Numbered from the stretch's first letter, positions 13,513-26,800 are shown. The stretch: DNA of 64,000 nucleotides from Acanthaster planci (GCF_001949145.1 NW_019091359.1:1673070-1737069); one strand, 5' to 3'. A program made the numbers and translations. Notes: a model not told the origin generated them from the letters alone.

Positions 13513-16402
13513 TATGGTGTACTATTTACGACAAACATTTCTCTCTCTCTCTCTCTAGCTCTCTTTAGACTCCCTCCAGGCGACGCAACCACACGACGCG
13601 GCGGCACGACGACTCCCTTGCGTCGTGCCGTCGGGTCGCACCGTCGCCTTCCTTCTTGCCATTACTTTTGTACACACACGACGCGATGCTCGACACGACA
13701 CACGACACACGACGCGTCGGGTACTATCGCCCCCTTTGCTTCTTGGCATTAATAGAGGGCGCCTTTACTGTTTCATTCAATTCCGTCCCCCGTACTTGCA
13801 TAGTACGGTACAGTCCACTAATTCAAGCCCCATTGAAAACACTGTAAAAATCGGCACTGTTCAGGGCCCAATAACATGCAGTCTAACATCCTTGAGATTG
13901 CTGAAAGACAAATAAAATTATTGTCTGGTCCCTAATCTTTCGATTTCTTTCCAATTTTTTTGTGGGTTAACCAATTACATTTTTAATTATTCCCACAAAA
14001 CAAACTAACCCCCGAAAAGTGATTTTTCAGAAGTCTGATTGCAGCCATTTTTCAAGTGGCAACCCTCAACCTTCTTGGGCACTTAGGACCATTTTTCAGT
14101 TGTAGTTTTTAGCCATGCTGCTCTCATAGCATAGCTCAAAGACCAAGGCAGTTGATCCTGGCAACGATTTACACAATCTCACCATTTCGGGGGCCAAACA
14201 ATCTCCTCTTTTTCAGAAAAATGCTGGGCTGCTACTTTTAATGCTAATGAGCTGAGCAGAAATTCTTACTTGAATAGTGGATTGCATGCACCCAGTACAT
14301 GGTATTTGCTCTTTGTCCGCTGCCACCATATGGGCATGCAGAGCCTTGAACTGACATCTTTTGAAGTATTGTCCAATCGTATAGTATAGATGGTAGAAGA
14401 ACTAACGCAGCATCATGCCCAAAATTACCTAGCAACATACTTGTACACGGAAAAAGCTGCCAGATCGAGGCTCTGCATGCCTGTGGCGGTAGCGTACAAA
14501 GAGCAAATAGGTCTTGTTTCTGTTGCTACTTTCTAACTTTGTGTTTTCATTAAGAGTGAGTTGTTGAAGAAAAGGTTTGTTTTTTTAATCAAATGTAATT
14601 AGAAAGGGCGTCACGAGCAACTATCAGCCTTGTCTCCAGGAAATAAATAACATGAGCCACAAAGTTGTTTTAATTTTTCCTGCTCTAATTTTGATCTTCC
14701 TAATAATTATGTAATAGAATTAATTTTGCTCCCCCACTTTTTGAAATCCTAACTCCCCCAGAATTAGGTCATACAATTTGTGTGGGTTGCTTGACAGTGC
14801 GTGTGGGCAGTTGGTAGCAGAACTTGCAACCAGCCACAAGAGTCCTTGAGAAGGAGCTGATAACTTCCCTAGCCAGTGACCTTCCACCTCACTTGGCTAC
14901 TGGACTGAACAGAGACTGTTCTGTTGTCTCTCTGTGATTTCTCCTTCCATTGAACCTGCCATACTTACAAATTCGTCCCTGTCCTGCTCTAGGCAAAAAC
15001 ATTACCAGTATAAGCCTATTCTATTCTATTGAACCACACATGCATACGCTGCTGGACAGTGGGTGGCCTGGACCAGAGCCACATGAATTCCGTTTCGAAA
15101 CCTGATTTAGACGAGGGGAAGGAAAGACTGTGCATTTGAACTCTAAACATCATAGCCCAATACATCTTCGCCATCCATTCGAGCTCTTTTTACTGCAAGC
15201 CTGTCTACAGCAAGCTCTACAGCTACTTGCCAAGTCAAGACAAGCCAAGTCGTCCCCAACTTCAGCAATAGATCGTCTTCAAGCTAGGCCCTTTATTTAT
15301 TTTCATTGCTAATTCATAATGTTTTCTGTTAAATAGAATCCCTGTTTTTCATTATTAAAAAGATGCTTTCTCAGAGTCTAACGTGAGGATATTTGTATTT
15401 TCGTAAACCGTGCAAAAACTTGGCACTATATCAGCAGGAAACGAATTAATTCTCACTGGTTTGCTGATAAGAAAAAGGCGTAAACTAGTAAACAAATAAA
15501 TAATGTAAGCAGGTGTCATGGTTCTCATATTATGTCCGCTACAATATTTCTAAATCCATTCTCAGATACAATACATCAATCATTATAACGTGCTTGCTAA
15601 TGTAACATGCGGATTTGAGGAGAAATCGTGTGTGTGTGGCCAAACAGAGTTGAAGAAAAGACACGGCCACGATGATAATAGCGCCTGTATAATGTTTTAT
15701 TCAGAAATACAGTGTGGTGCTGATGAAGGTAACGAGGAAGACTGACCTGAAGGAAGACTAAGATGAATATTCTGAGGGGCATTGTAGAGCAGGTTCGGTG
15801 GTAACTTCCTAAACCCCTGGTCAAACTTGCGGCCGTACAATTGTAGACAAATTGTCTGGAGAATTGGGAGTACTTATACTTAGAAATTACCGGGATGGAC
15901 CACGGAGAAATACCGGTATCTATAAGACTACAAATCTACCACAAACGGGACCAGAACTGCGTCGACGGTATTAAAAAGAAATCATTGGCTGGGTTTAATT
16001 AAAGAGTGCCGAATTCTTGGCTTCCATTATTATGAGAGAGCAGTTCCTTCATATGCCGATTGTCTTTTTGCTCTTTTTCTTACTAAAATATGCAATCTTG
16101 CAATCTTGGTGTCATCGGAAGGAGCATATTTTCATATAAGTTTCATATCCATATTTCCAGTACTTAGGGAAATATCTGCAAAAGAAAGTGCGAGTTCTTG
16201 TCTGACGTCGTGTCGTGCATCGTGTCGCCTGAAGCACGACGGGACGCACGACGGGACGCACGACGTGACACGTCGTGTGTGTACAAACGAAATGGCAAGA
16301 AGGCGATGGCACGACGCAAGGGAGCCGTCGTGCCGTCTGGTTGCGTTGCCTAGAGGGAGGCAAGAGAGAGAGAGAAATGTTTGTCGTAAATAGTACACCA
16401 TA
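13513..16402. mobile_element. Foldback-like DNA transposon, copy 1
   Basis: The left end TATGGTGTACTATTTACG at 13513 is repeated inverted at 16385-16402, and inverted similarity runs about 200 bp inward. It covers a CT-rich stretch and then CG-rich CACGACG subrepeats (about 13560-13720 and 16195-16370). A direct repeat GAAATG flanks both ends (13507-13512 and 16403-16408), a possible target-site duplication. The ~2.5-kb interior has no convincing ORF, so the element looks nonautonomous. Long inverted ends with internal subrepeats resemble foldback elements such as sea-urchin TU elements. It starts 60 bp upstream of the ACY1 ATG. Confidence 0.75.
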
Positions 16403-16659
16403 GAAATGTGCACAAGCTTAGAACACNGGCCTTACCAGTTGTGAGATATTACACAATTTACCCCTGGAAGAGAAATGATATCAACTAACTACTTGAGGCC
16501 ACAGAGTCCCACAGCTAGCCCTACTGGTGTGGCACGGACTCTCAGTACGGTGAGAGTCCGTGTCACACCCACTGGGGCTAATCCCATGGTCCCAATTGCC
16601 AGACACTGCATGAGAGTTTCAGTGAGACAGGTTTCGTCTGCCCGTCCGCAGAATCGTAC

Positions 16660-16777
16660 CATAATCTGGCTCCGGATGGACCGTTTTGATCCTCAGGTAC
16701 TCCCTGAAGTTCGAAACGGCCTGGTCCTCCGTTTTGGCTTTCTTTGCATTTTCTTGCGGGGCTGGAGTTGGCGACAT
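16660..16777 (-). CDS. ACY1: Second copy of ACY1 exon 1
   Basis: This copy encodes the same 39-residue start (MSPTPAPQ to HPEPDY) and keeps the phase-1 donor TATG|gtac seen at 13336. I saw only silent change between the copies, for example gtctcgaac versus gtttcgaac. It lies in the second unit of a ~3.3-kb tandem duplication. If the duplication is real, this is an alternative first exon that could splice to 12986 and skip the nearer copy; if it is an assembly artefact, it is the other haplotype of the same exon. Confidence 0.8.
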
Positions 16778-16837
16778 TGTGCTGGGGACTTGCCGCGTCC
16801 ACTGGTGGTCTGGATCGACGACGTGCACCGTGAAATG

Positions 16838-19734
16838 TATGGTGTACTATTTACGACAAACATTTCTCTCTCTCTAGCTCTCTTTAGACTCCCTCCAGGC
16901 GACGCAACCACACGACGCGGCGGCACGACGACTCCCTTGCGTCGTGCTGTCGGGTCGCACCGTCGCCTTCCTTCTTGCCATTACTTTTGTACACACACGA
17001 CGCGTTGCGTCGTGCACGACGCGATGCTCGACACGACACACGACGCGACGCGTCGCGGGTACTATCGCCCCCTTTGCTTCTTGGCATTTATAGAGGGCGC
17101 CTTTACTGTTTCATTCAATTCCGTCCCCCGTACTTGCATAGTAGGGTACAGTCCACTAATTCAAGCCCCATTGAAAACAGTGTAAAATCGGCACTGTTCA
17201 GGGCCCAATAGCATGCACGCCAACATCCCTGAGATTTCAGAAACACAAATGAAGTTATTGTCTAGTCCCTAATCTTTCGATTTCTTTCCAATTTTTGTGG
17301 GTTAACCAATTACATTTTTAATTATTCCCACAAAACAAACTAACCCCCGAAAGGTGATTTTCCAGAAGTCTGATTGCAGCCATTTTTCAAGTGGCAACCC
17401 TCAACCTTTTCGGGCACTTAGGACCATTTTTCAGGTGTAGTTTTTAACCATTCTGCTCTCATGGGATAGCTGAAAGACCCAGGCAGTTGATCCTGGCAAC
17501 GATTTACACAATCTCACCATTTCGGGGGCCAAACAATCTCCCTTTTTTCAGAAAAATGCTGGGCTGCTATTTTTAATGCTAATGAGCTGAGCAGAAATTC
17601 TCACTTGAATAGTGGATTGCATGGCACCCAGGACATGGTATTCGCTCTTTGTACGCTGCCGCCATGGGCATGCAGAGCCTTGAACTGACAGCTTTTGAAA
17701 TATTGTCCAATCGTAGAGTATAGATGGTAGAAGAATTAACGCAGCATCATGCCAAAAATTACTAAGCAAAATACATGGAAAAAGATGCCAGATCGAGGCT
17801 CTGGAATGCCTATGGTGGTAGCATACAAAGAGAGAATAGGTAACAGGCCTTGTTTCTGCCATTGTTCTTTTTCATGGTTACTTTCTAACTTTGTGTTTTC
17901 ATTAAGGGTGAGTTGCTGAAGAAAAGGTTTGTTTGTTGGTTGGTTTGTTTTTTTAATCAAATGTAGTTAGAAAGAGCGTCACGACCAACTATCAGCCTTG
18001 TCTCCAGGAAATAAATAACATAAGCCACAACGTTGTTTTAACTTTTCCTGCTCTAATTTTGATCTTCCTAATAATTATGTAATGGAATTGATTTTGCTCC
18101 CCCACTTTTTGAAATCCTAACTCCCCCAGAATTAGGTGTGGGTTGCTTGGCAGTGCGTGTGGGCAGTTGGTAGCAGAACTTGCAACCAGCCACAAGAGTC
18201 CTTGAGAAGGAGCTGATAACTTCCCTAGCTAGTGACCTTCCACTTCACTTGGCTACTGGACTGAACAGAGACTGTTCTGTTGTCTCTCTGTGATTTCTCC
18301 TTCCATCGAACCTGCCATACTTACAAATTCGTCCCTGTCCTGTTCTAGGCAAAACATTACCAGTGTAAGCCTATTGAACTACACATGCATACGTTGCTGG
18401 ACAGTGGGTGGCCTGGACCAGAGCCACATGAATTCCGTTTCGAAACCTGATTTAGTCGAGGGGAAGGAAAGATTGTGCACTTGAACCCTAAACATGATAT
18501 AGCCCAACCCATCTTCGCCATCCATTCAAGCTCTTTTTACTGCAAGCCTTTCTTCTGCAAACTCTACAGCTACTTGCCAAGTCAAGACAAGCCAAGTCAA
18601 GTCGTCCCCAACTTCAGCAATAGATCGCCTTCAAGCTAGGCCCTTTATTTATTTTCATTGCTAATTCATAATGTTTTCTGTTAAATAGAATCCCTAGCTG
18701 TTTTTCATTATTAAAAAGATGCTTTCTCAGAGTCTAACGTCAGGATATTTGTATTTTCGTAAACCGTGCAAAAACTTGGAAACGAATTAATTCTCACTGG
18801 TTAGCTGATAATAAAAAGGCGTAAACAAGTAAACAAATAAATAATGTAAGCAGGTGTCATGGTTCTCATATTATGTCCGCTACAATATTTTTAAATCCAT
18901 TCCCAGGTACAATACATCAATCATTATAACGTGCTTGCTAATGTAACATGCAGATTTAAGGAGAAATCATGTGTGTGGCCAAACAGAGTTGAAGAAAAGA
19001 CACAGCCACAATGACAATAGCGTTTGTATAATGTTTTATTCAGAAATACAGTGTGGTGCTGATGAAGGTAACGAGGAAGACTGACCTGAAGGAAGACTAC
19101 GACGGAATATTCTGAGGGTATTATAGAGCAGGCTCGGTGGTAACTTCCTAAACACGTGGTCAAACTTGCGGTCAAACAATTGTAGTCAAATTGGGGAATT
19201 GGGAGTACTACTTAGAAATTACCGGGATGGACCACGGAGAAATACCGGTATCTATAAGATTACAAATCTACCACAAATGGGAACTGCATCGACGGTATTA
19301 AAAAGAAATCATTGGCTGGGTTTAATTAAAGAGTGCCGAATTCTGGGCTTCCATTATTATGAGAGAGCAGTTCCTTCATATGCTGATTGTCTTTTTGCTC
19401 TTTTTCTTTCTAAAATATGCAATCTTGCAATCTTGGTGTCATCGGAAGGAGCATATTTTCCTTCATCTATTCATATAAGTTTCATATCCATATTTCCAGT
19501 ACTTAGGGAAATATCTGCAAAAGGAAATGCGAGTTCTTGTCTGACGTCGTGTTGTGCATTGCGTCGCCTGAAGCACGACGGGACGCACGACGCAACGTGT
19601 CGTGTGTGTACAAACGAAATGGCAAGAAGGCGACGGCACGACGCAAGGGAGCCGTCGTGCCGTCTGGTTACGTTGCGTGGCCTGGAGGGAGGCAAGAGAG
19701 AGAGAGAAATGTTTGTCGTAAATAGTACACCATA
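16838..19734. mobile_element. Foldback-like DNA transposon, copy 2
   Basis: Same element at the same position relative to ACY1 exon 1 in the second duplication unit: ends TATGGTGTAC (16838) and GTACACCATA (19725-19734), with GAAATG on both sides (16832-16837 and 19735-19740). The CACGACG-type subrepeats of the ends differ from copy 1 by small expansions and deletions. No transposase-like reading frame is visible. Confidence 0.75.
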
Positions 19735-22049
19735 GAAATGTGCACAAGCTTAGAAGGCCAAGGGGCCGGGATCGGCTCTTAGCCAGCCGTAGCCACACGG
19801 ACTTCGTATCCACGGCTTAAACACAAGCTGCATCCTCACCTGTTGTCAACAGCTATGTCAAGGTCTTTGCTCCGTTGGAAATACGCAGAGAATCGCTAAC
19901 CATTGCCCTAGCCGTAGCTCGAAAACAAAAGCCCGTTTTGGACACAGCCATTGATCACCCTGGGCAGTTTTCAAAACTCGGCCTCACCACCGTACCAGTT
20001 TGGCCTATTCACCTTCCGACTGGAGTTGACCAAACTAGAATCCTTTTTGCAACAAAAGGATTTGATATCGATGGAAAAAATGAAATGGATTTTGTATAGT
20101 TGGAATGTGGTGTTTTTTTAAGCAGTTTTGGTGTACAGGACAAAGCCCAAGACAGAGAGTCTGTGAAACAATGCCAAAATTCAGAAAAGTGGAATGGCTT
20201 ACCTCGCGCGTAAGCGATATAAGCATGGTGTACTTCGCCATTTTACACGGTGACTTTTCATAATGTAGCCTAGGTGCCAGTTCCACATGTCAACACGCAG
20301 CTGTGATTAGTGTGAAGTAGTGTGACGTGGATGGGTTTTCCTAATTTTTGGTCAGAGACGGCAGATACCTTCTCCACCAAATTGTTAGGTAAACAGTTAT
20401 TATCAAGGAATGAACTAGCTAAGGTTGGTTTTATTTACGCAGATTTGGGAAAGGTACATGCGTTTACGCATCAATCAGCCAGTGTGGAGAGTAATCATGG
20501 TAGCCGGCCTACCGCCGCGCGCTGGCATCGTCTATCGTTCAACAAGTAAATGGTGGCCAGATGAGGAACTCTTGCCATAGGTTTTTATGATAAAAATGCA
20601 AAAGTGTGCACGAGCTCATTCAGGAAACCTCAATGTTGCATGATTTGCTTGGATTTCAGCTCCAAACTCGGCCAGACTTTCAGATATTTTGCCATTTTTC
20701 ATGTACATTGCACCTTTTTGCTTTCTGCTTTATTGATTTTCATGTCAGTTGAGGCCAGTGAACAGTTCTTTCTCAAAAGAAATTAAAATCAACTTGATGA
20801 GCAAACACAGAGCTCACAGTTTGACCAGAAAACCTTCATGTATGAAGGCGTGCCTTCTTAAAATGGCCTCATGGCATGAGTGCTTCCATGACATACACGT
20901 AGGGTAGGCAGTGCCATGGAAAATATGAAACATGCAGTTTTCACTCAAATTAACAAAACATACGTCAAAATTGGACTGTTAAAAAAAACTGCATCTATCA
21001 CCCAGCTCGGTCAAATGCGATTGAATTAAACAGTTCATCTCTCATGCATTCATAACGTTTTTTCCCAGGCTACAGCCAGGCTACATTGTACATACGGTAT
21101 GACTCACCCTGAAGGCCAAACAAACTGTGTGCTTCTGGTTGCCTGGCCAAACCTTGAAAATCAAGTCAAACCTACATCTTCATATGAAAGAGAATCCCCC
21201 CCCAAAAAAAAAATCTTAATGTACGTGTAAATTTTTCCATTATCCAGTCACTACATCATTATATCTTTTTTTGGTATTGAAGCATTAAAGTAACCTCACA
21301 TAACGGTGTAATCACCTGTCAAAGTAATTCATGAGTGCTGCTCTGGCCCCTTTAAGAGGCTTCAGATTATGTTGGTGCAGGTCCAAATCAGCAGTTAGTT
21401 ACAAGGGATTTTATCCTGCCCCCAAAGGTCACAAAACCATCTTTTATTGTTTTAGTTGTATTTTTAGCTTTGGGGAATTTTTTTACAATAAATTCCACAA
21501 CTAATCTAACATTACCTGTAGGTTGCTACTTGTAAGTCTGAATTCCATCATGGAAATGCATGTACACTATTCACGCTGATGGCAACATGTAAGCACTGAA
21601 TGAAAGATTTTACACAGTAAACTTTCTTCTCCCAGATCATAAACAGGGAATAAACAGTTACTGTGTTGGTACAAAACCAAAAACATACACGACCTGTTCA
21701 CCATCAAATGTCCACTACTTTGTTTTTATCAATTTGGTGACCTTGGTTTTGAACTTATCGGTGCCTCATCTAGCTAATTTGCTTCCTGTCCTGAGGACAG
21801 GAAAATTAACAAACCATACGTCAAACGTGGGGTTTTTTGGATCATATAGTGTATGTGTACATTTAAGAGGAAAACACAGCTATGTAGAAAATGTAACTCG
21901 GCATACTTAATTTGGGAATTTGAAAGGCAGAAATGTTTCAATTTTTGAATTCATTTTTGCTGATTGGAAATGTTTGCAGGTGTTCACATTTTAAACAACA
22001 AATCACTCCTCTGTGAGCCTTCCAGTTCCTACTAGTAAGTATGAATACG

Positions 22050-22181
22050 TAGGGGTCACACACAATCCGGGTTGGCAAGATGTAGGGGTCACACACAATC
22101 CGGGTTGGCAAGATGTAGGGGTCACACACAATCCGGGTTGGCAAGATGTAGGGGTCACACACAATCCGGGTTGGCAAGATG
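22050..22181. repeat. Minisatellite, four 33-bp units
   Basis: Four identical units of 33 bp (taggggtcacacacaatccg and 13 more bases) occupy 22050-22082, 22083-22115, 22116-22148 and 22149-22181. The unit length is a multiple of three, so open frames run through it on both strands, but nothing suggests that it is translated. Confidence 0.95.
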
Positions 22182-22535
22182 TTTTGTTCAATTCAATCCA
22201 CTTGGTTTGATTTAAATCAGCTTTTTGGATTTAGTAAGTAAATTTGATGTGAAAGATTCATCATCGTGATTTAATTTGATTTCATTTGAATTGCCCACTT
22301 CAGAGTTTGACATGGTAAAGTATCAGTGTACAGCGTACGTCTACCTTTTATATACAGGTGTAAGTGTGTTTAGTGAGATTAGAAACATTAATCATTATGC
22401 AGTGTAACAAAAACCACTAACTACCCCCTTAATAAATACCCTTAATAAAGTGTTTTTAATCAAAACATAATGCAAGTCATTGCTCTGTTGAGCTGAATCA
22501 CAAATAAAACGAGACCACAAATAAAACAGTGTCTC

Positions 22536-22572
22536 CTGACGACGGACAGAGCACACTGTCCGAAACGTTGAG
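22536..22572 (+). repeat. CTGACGA-hairpin-GAAAC motif, retroelement-end-like
   Basis: CTGACGA (22536-22542) is followed by a perfect 7-bp stem CGGACAG/CTGTCCG with a 6-nt loop and then AAACGTTGAG. This arrangement resembles the conserved terminal segment of Penelope-like retroelements, which can carry minimal hammerhead ribozymes. The G expected before AAAC is only available if the last stem base is left unpaired, so ribozyme activity is not established. No reverse transcriptase is seen nearby. Confidence 0.35.
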
Positions 22573-23886
22573 CCTCTCCGGTTCTTATCAGAACCACACA
22601 GACTCAAAAAGAGATATTGCATGGTGCTTACCGCAAGCTTTCCATCTTAAAACGAGACCACTTTTTGCACACAGAGCAAGGTAAAATGCCAGCATTTTGC
22701 ACCTACACGTACATACAGCATGTAAAATAAATACATGTACATGTTGGTCATGGCATGTTTCTCAGTCATTAGTCATTCGATGCATGTATAAGTACCCTGT
22801 TAACAAATTGTTGTGAATTCTAGTTTTTGTCAAAACATGGAGTTCGGTTTAAAACCTGGTACGCATTTATCCTTGGTACATGTACATGTATTTGTCTCTG
22901 AAGGCATGCATGCAAGGCTAAGACATGGTGGTTAATGAATTTAATCATTCAAATCATTCAAATCTATATTTGTTTAATTTTGTAACCAATCAAATAAATA
23001 AAAGAAAGCGAGCACACACGCAGCTAATTTGCTTGCTTTTGAATAGACAGTTGAGTCAACTTGTTTTTAATTTTTATAAAAATAAAAAATCTGATTTAAA
23101 GAAGAAAATTCTGATTGAAATTTTAAAAATCTGATTTTTTTATTTAAAAAAAATGAAGAAAATCAACAACCCTGTGTTGTAAGCTCTTTAAAGTTGCGAC
23201 TACATCACTGTCATTTTATAACATTGTCATTCATATTACAGTTTGAGGATCTAATAACGAAACTGAACAGATGTATTGACTGTGTGCTTATGGTAACCCA
23301 CCCTATACCTGGATTGTTTTGTTGCCATTTTTGTGACAGAAAACATTTTATTGCCATATTTGGCCAAGGAGAGAGTTCCATGTACGGATGACAGTAATTA
23401 TTCCCAACAGTCTAAGTCGTTTAATTAGTAAATACTTAGAATTCTCAGACCAGTCTCCAGCGGCGTCCGTACATGCAAATGGAACACTTTCTGTGGTCAA
23501 AAATCATTAACAGATGACCTCATGAAAAGACTTCCAGTTGTAAATTATGGTACATGTTACTAAATAATTTAACTGACTTTAGCCTCATTCAATGAAATAT
23601 AACAATAGAATGCCAGTTTTAATATTAAAGCAAATGCATCTTAAATTGTGAAAAGTTCTCTCAATGAGCATATAAACAAAGTAAGGCTGCTCTTGTCTTG
23701 TCCGAGACTTTGATATTTGTACAAGAAATTTTTCGGCTCAAAATTCATTCCAGTTCCCCTTTGATTCATCCTTTCTCACCAACTGTTGCCCCAAAGTTTA
23801 ATTTGCTCTGTGCTTGTTTAAACAGAGATCGGCAATCTGCACTTTGTCCTCTTGGCAGCTAGAATCAGGCCGAGACACCCACCTGA

Positions 23887-26800
23887 ATGGCACAGGCCAC
23901 CGTCTCTCCACGAGGTGTGATTGTCCTGTTGCTGATTGTCCTAGTGCTAGTCATCTTGTACAGGCTGTATTCAGTGCCGGGCGACTCTACCGAGGACATC
24001 TTGCAGAAGGAGAAATTCATCCATAAGCTTCAGAAAGGTACGTGTACGTTACATTGTACAGTGTGGGCAAGCTCTTTTGTAGTGCTGTGAAATTCTATAG
24101 CATGCATTCATCATAGAGTAATATTCTGTCTGTCACCTTATAGTCCCGTCAGTGTCACCGTGTTTGAACTTTATTTTTATAACACATTGCCCTGGGAAGC
24201 CTTACTTATTGATCAGGACTGGTAGGGGGACGGGGGACAGGGAGGCAGGTCCCCCGCCCGGAGATACATTGCCTTTTTTATTTTGATTTAGAAAGCACCA
24301 ACTTTTCAGAAATGATCCTAGCACTTTTTTGGGGGGTGTTGTTCTTTTGTGCACAGAAAAAGTTTGACAATTGTGTCAGCAAAAAGTTTATGTTGTGTTC
24401 CCATTATCTCTGGAACCAAAACCTGGGCCACCGCAGGAATGGTCATAAATCGGAAAAAACTGGGTTTGCGGTCACCCCTGTGGTTAGTTTTGCATGACCA
24501 GTCTGTCATACGAATTACTCTTATTGGTTATTTCATATAACAGAACCTATTTTGTTATCACTTTCAAAACTATTTTTACATGGAGTTGAGGGGCATATTT
24601 AGTGCACACAAACAAACGTGAAGGACATGCACATGTGAACGTCAGTACGGTTGTTATAATATGAGTAGGTTTGATTGTAGAGTCGTTGGGTCTTCTCGGC
24701 ATGTCTGACTGGGAGGAGATCAAGAAAGAAGCCAAGGCCAGCAAGGTGTTAAAGGTCACTGACGGCAAGATCGATGTCGGGGGAAAGGGCGCAGTCTTCA
24801 GACGAGAGGTTCGTAAACTGGCCCGCCCCCTACCCTTGGTTGACCTACGATCTTGTCTTGAAAATATTTTTCAAATCTCACAAAGTATTCCCCATTTGGC
24901 CAACAACTTGCGATTATATTTTTTAATTGACTAATCCTGCACCTTTCAAGATGGCTTCAGTCATCAAATAACTGATTTTCTAATTTTATGGTAGGTTTAA
25001 TTAACAACGAAAAAGAATTAAACAGTCTTTCTCAAAATCTTCAAAAACAGTCCATCTCAAAATCTTCAAAATGGGCACTTCTTCATTGAAGCATCTTTAC
25101 GGTGCACGCCGTCTGTTTCACCTGTCAACTGTATCAGCCCTTCTTTGCCTTCATCCTGCAAGGTTTGGGGGAAAAATTTGCTCATTGAATTTTTCTGATC
25201 GAAGACTAGTTTGCCAGGTTCATTTCACCCTCTGAGAGCCAGCCTTTATTTATAGCAATCGAAGATTAATCTAAGAAAAAACTGTAACCAACCAATCAAC
25301 ATATTAGTTGATCAATCAAGCAACTAAACAGGCTTAGTTTCAGCCAAAAGATACTTTCTAAGTTTTGGGAGGTCACCCAGTTAGAATCTTCTGCCAAAGA
25401 CTCTGTACCCCCCTCCCGTCTTGAGTTTGGCATTCATTTTATTTGGTTTCCTGGGGTCTGTTAGGTTGTCGACACGACGCTGGACATGCCCAAGGGTGTG
25501 TTCCTCCTGCTGCATGGCATGAGATTCAAGTCAGAAACCTGGCTGGATCTTGGAACTCTACACGTCATGGCTACTTACGGATATAGGATGGTGGCTGTGG
25601 ATCTGCCAGGTAACGATAGAACTATTCCTGTCACATTTGAACCTACTGAACATTCCCCCGAGTTAGGTCTTCTGTTGTTAGGGCACAGGAAGTCTGTGCT
25701 GTAATGTTAACCAGATTGTCATGTATTTTTCATGGCAAGGTCTTTATGAGCTTGGGTAGATTTTTTTGTAATGCCCTCCTCGGACTATGTTTCCCAACTC
25801 TGCCCCCGCGCTATTCATGAATACATGTATAGAGTTTATCATAGCACATAAGCCTGTTGTAATTGTGGTCTTTAATTAAACAAGTCCTTTCTCAAGACCT
25901 GATATAAGTAACAGGGTGAATACTTTTTCCAAAGATGAACTTTGCATCGGGGGATGTTAATATTTTAATCACAGGTCTTGCCCTGACACCGACTTATATT
26001 CACAATACTGTATGCTCAGTGTTTGACCAAGTGTTTGTGAAAAAAGTCAAAGGCTTGCTCAGGGTGAACACTGATTAAGGCCTGCTTTGAATAACTTGTG
26101 ACTTGGCTTAAGACTGGGTGACTTGTGATGGACTTGCGATGGTTTGGCAGGAACTTGTGATGGACACAACTTCAACACTAGCCCGGAAGCCCGTACGCCA
26201 AAATGACTGTTACCTCCACCCTAAGAGCCCATAGACACTGAGTTCCTCACAGTGTAGGAACCCGTAGTTGGAACTTACAGGTGTTTACTCAATAAGCACA
26301 GTATGCTCATGGAATAAATACCATGTTGTTGATATTGATTATATCCATACGATAAAATGCCACTCACCTGAAAGAGTCAGCTGGACATTCAAAAAGTGCT
26401 GTTTCTGTTGGCCGTGTGTAAGAAAGTTTACAATTCTGCATCGATACTCGTCAGAGACTCACTGATATACAATTTGCTCCGATGCGTGTGTTTCTGAGTG
26501 TAAATATGGCTGGTTTTCACCTGAATGTGCACAAATTCCGTTGTCTTCAAATGCTGCGTGAGTAATGGCATGTGGTTACGTTACTCAAGTGTCTCAAGGC
26601 AACCCCTGCCCCATTTTTGCCGCTGACGGAATAGGCAGTTCACAGAATTCGTTGTTGCTTTCCATTGTCACGGTTCAGGGTATGGAAACACAGAAAAAAT
26701 TGAAGGCCTGGACCACATTGCCCTCATGATGGAGGTTTTGAAGGGCATCAACATCAAAGAGCCCGCAGGGGTCATTATCGTCAGCCCCTCCATGAGTGGC

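Larger units (their letters stand above)
13113..19757. repeat. Tandem ~3.3-kb duplication covering ACY1 exon 1 and a transposon
   Basis: Unit 1 (13113-16426) and unit 2 (16428-19757) begin with the same sequence (CTTACCAGTTGTGAG at 13115 and 16431; offset 3316) and end with the same cacaagcttagaa. They are highly similar throughout, differing by substitutions and short indels. A single N precedes each unit (13112 and 16427). Each contains ACY1 exon 1 and the foldback-like element. Divergence of this kind plus N's exactly at the joins fits two haplotypes placed in tandem as well as it fits a true duplication. Confidence 0.9.
19758..23886. other. Spacer between divergent ACY1 and ABHD14
   Basis: No conserved coding exon is visible on either strand. 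It should hold the promoters of both flanking genes. A short minus-strand candidate exon (20241-20203, ATG in a good context followed by a gtaagc donor) is the only gene-like signal, and it does not match a known protein or fit the ACY1 exon 2 phase. Other contents are a minisatellite at 22050, a hairpin motif at 22536, and AT-rich sequence from 22900 to 23160. Confidence 0.5.

Noticed and set aside
13560-13720. CG-dense sequence as a CpG-island promoter
   Set aside because: The CG density comes from CACGACG subrepeats of a transposon end that recur inverted 2.6 kb away.
16475-17185. Plus-strand open frame of 236 codons
   Set aside because: It runs antisense through ACY1 exon 1 and into the CACGACG-repeat end of the transposon; its length comes from the lack of stops in CG-rich repeats.
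21938-22210. Repeat proteins read through the 33-bp minisatellite
   Set aside because: The frames are open on both strands only because the unit length is a multiple of three.
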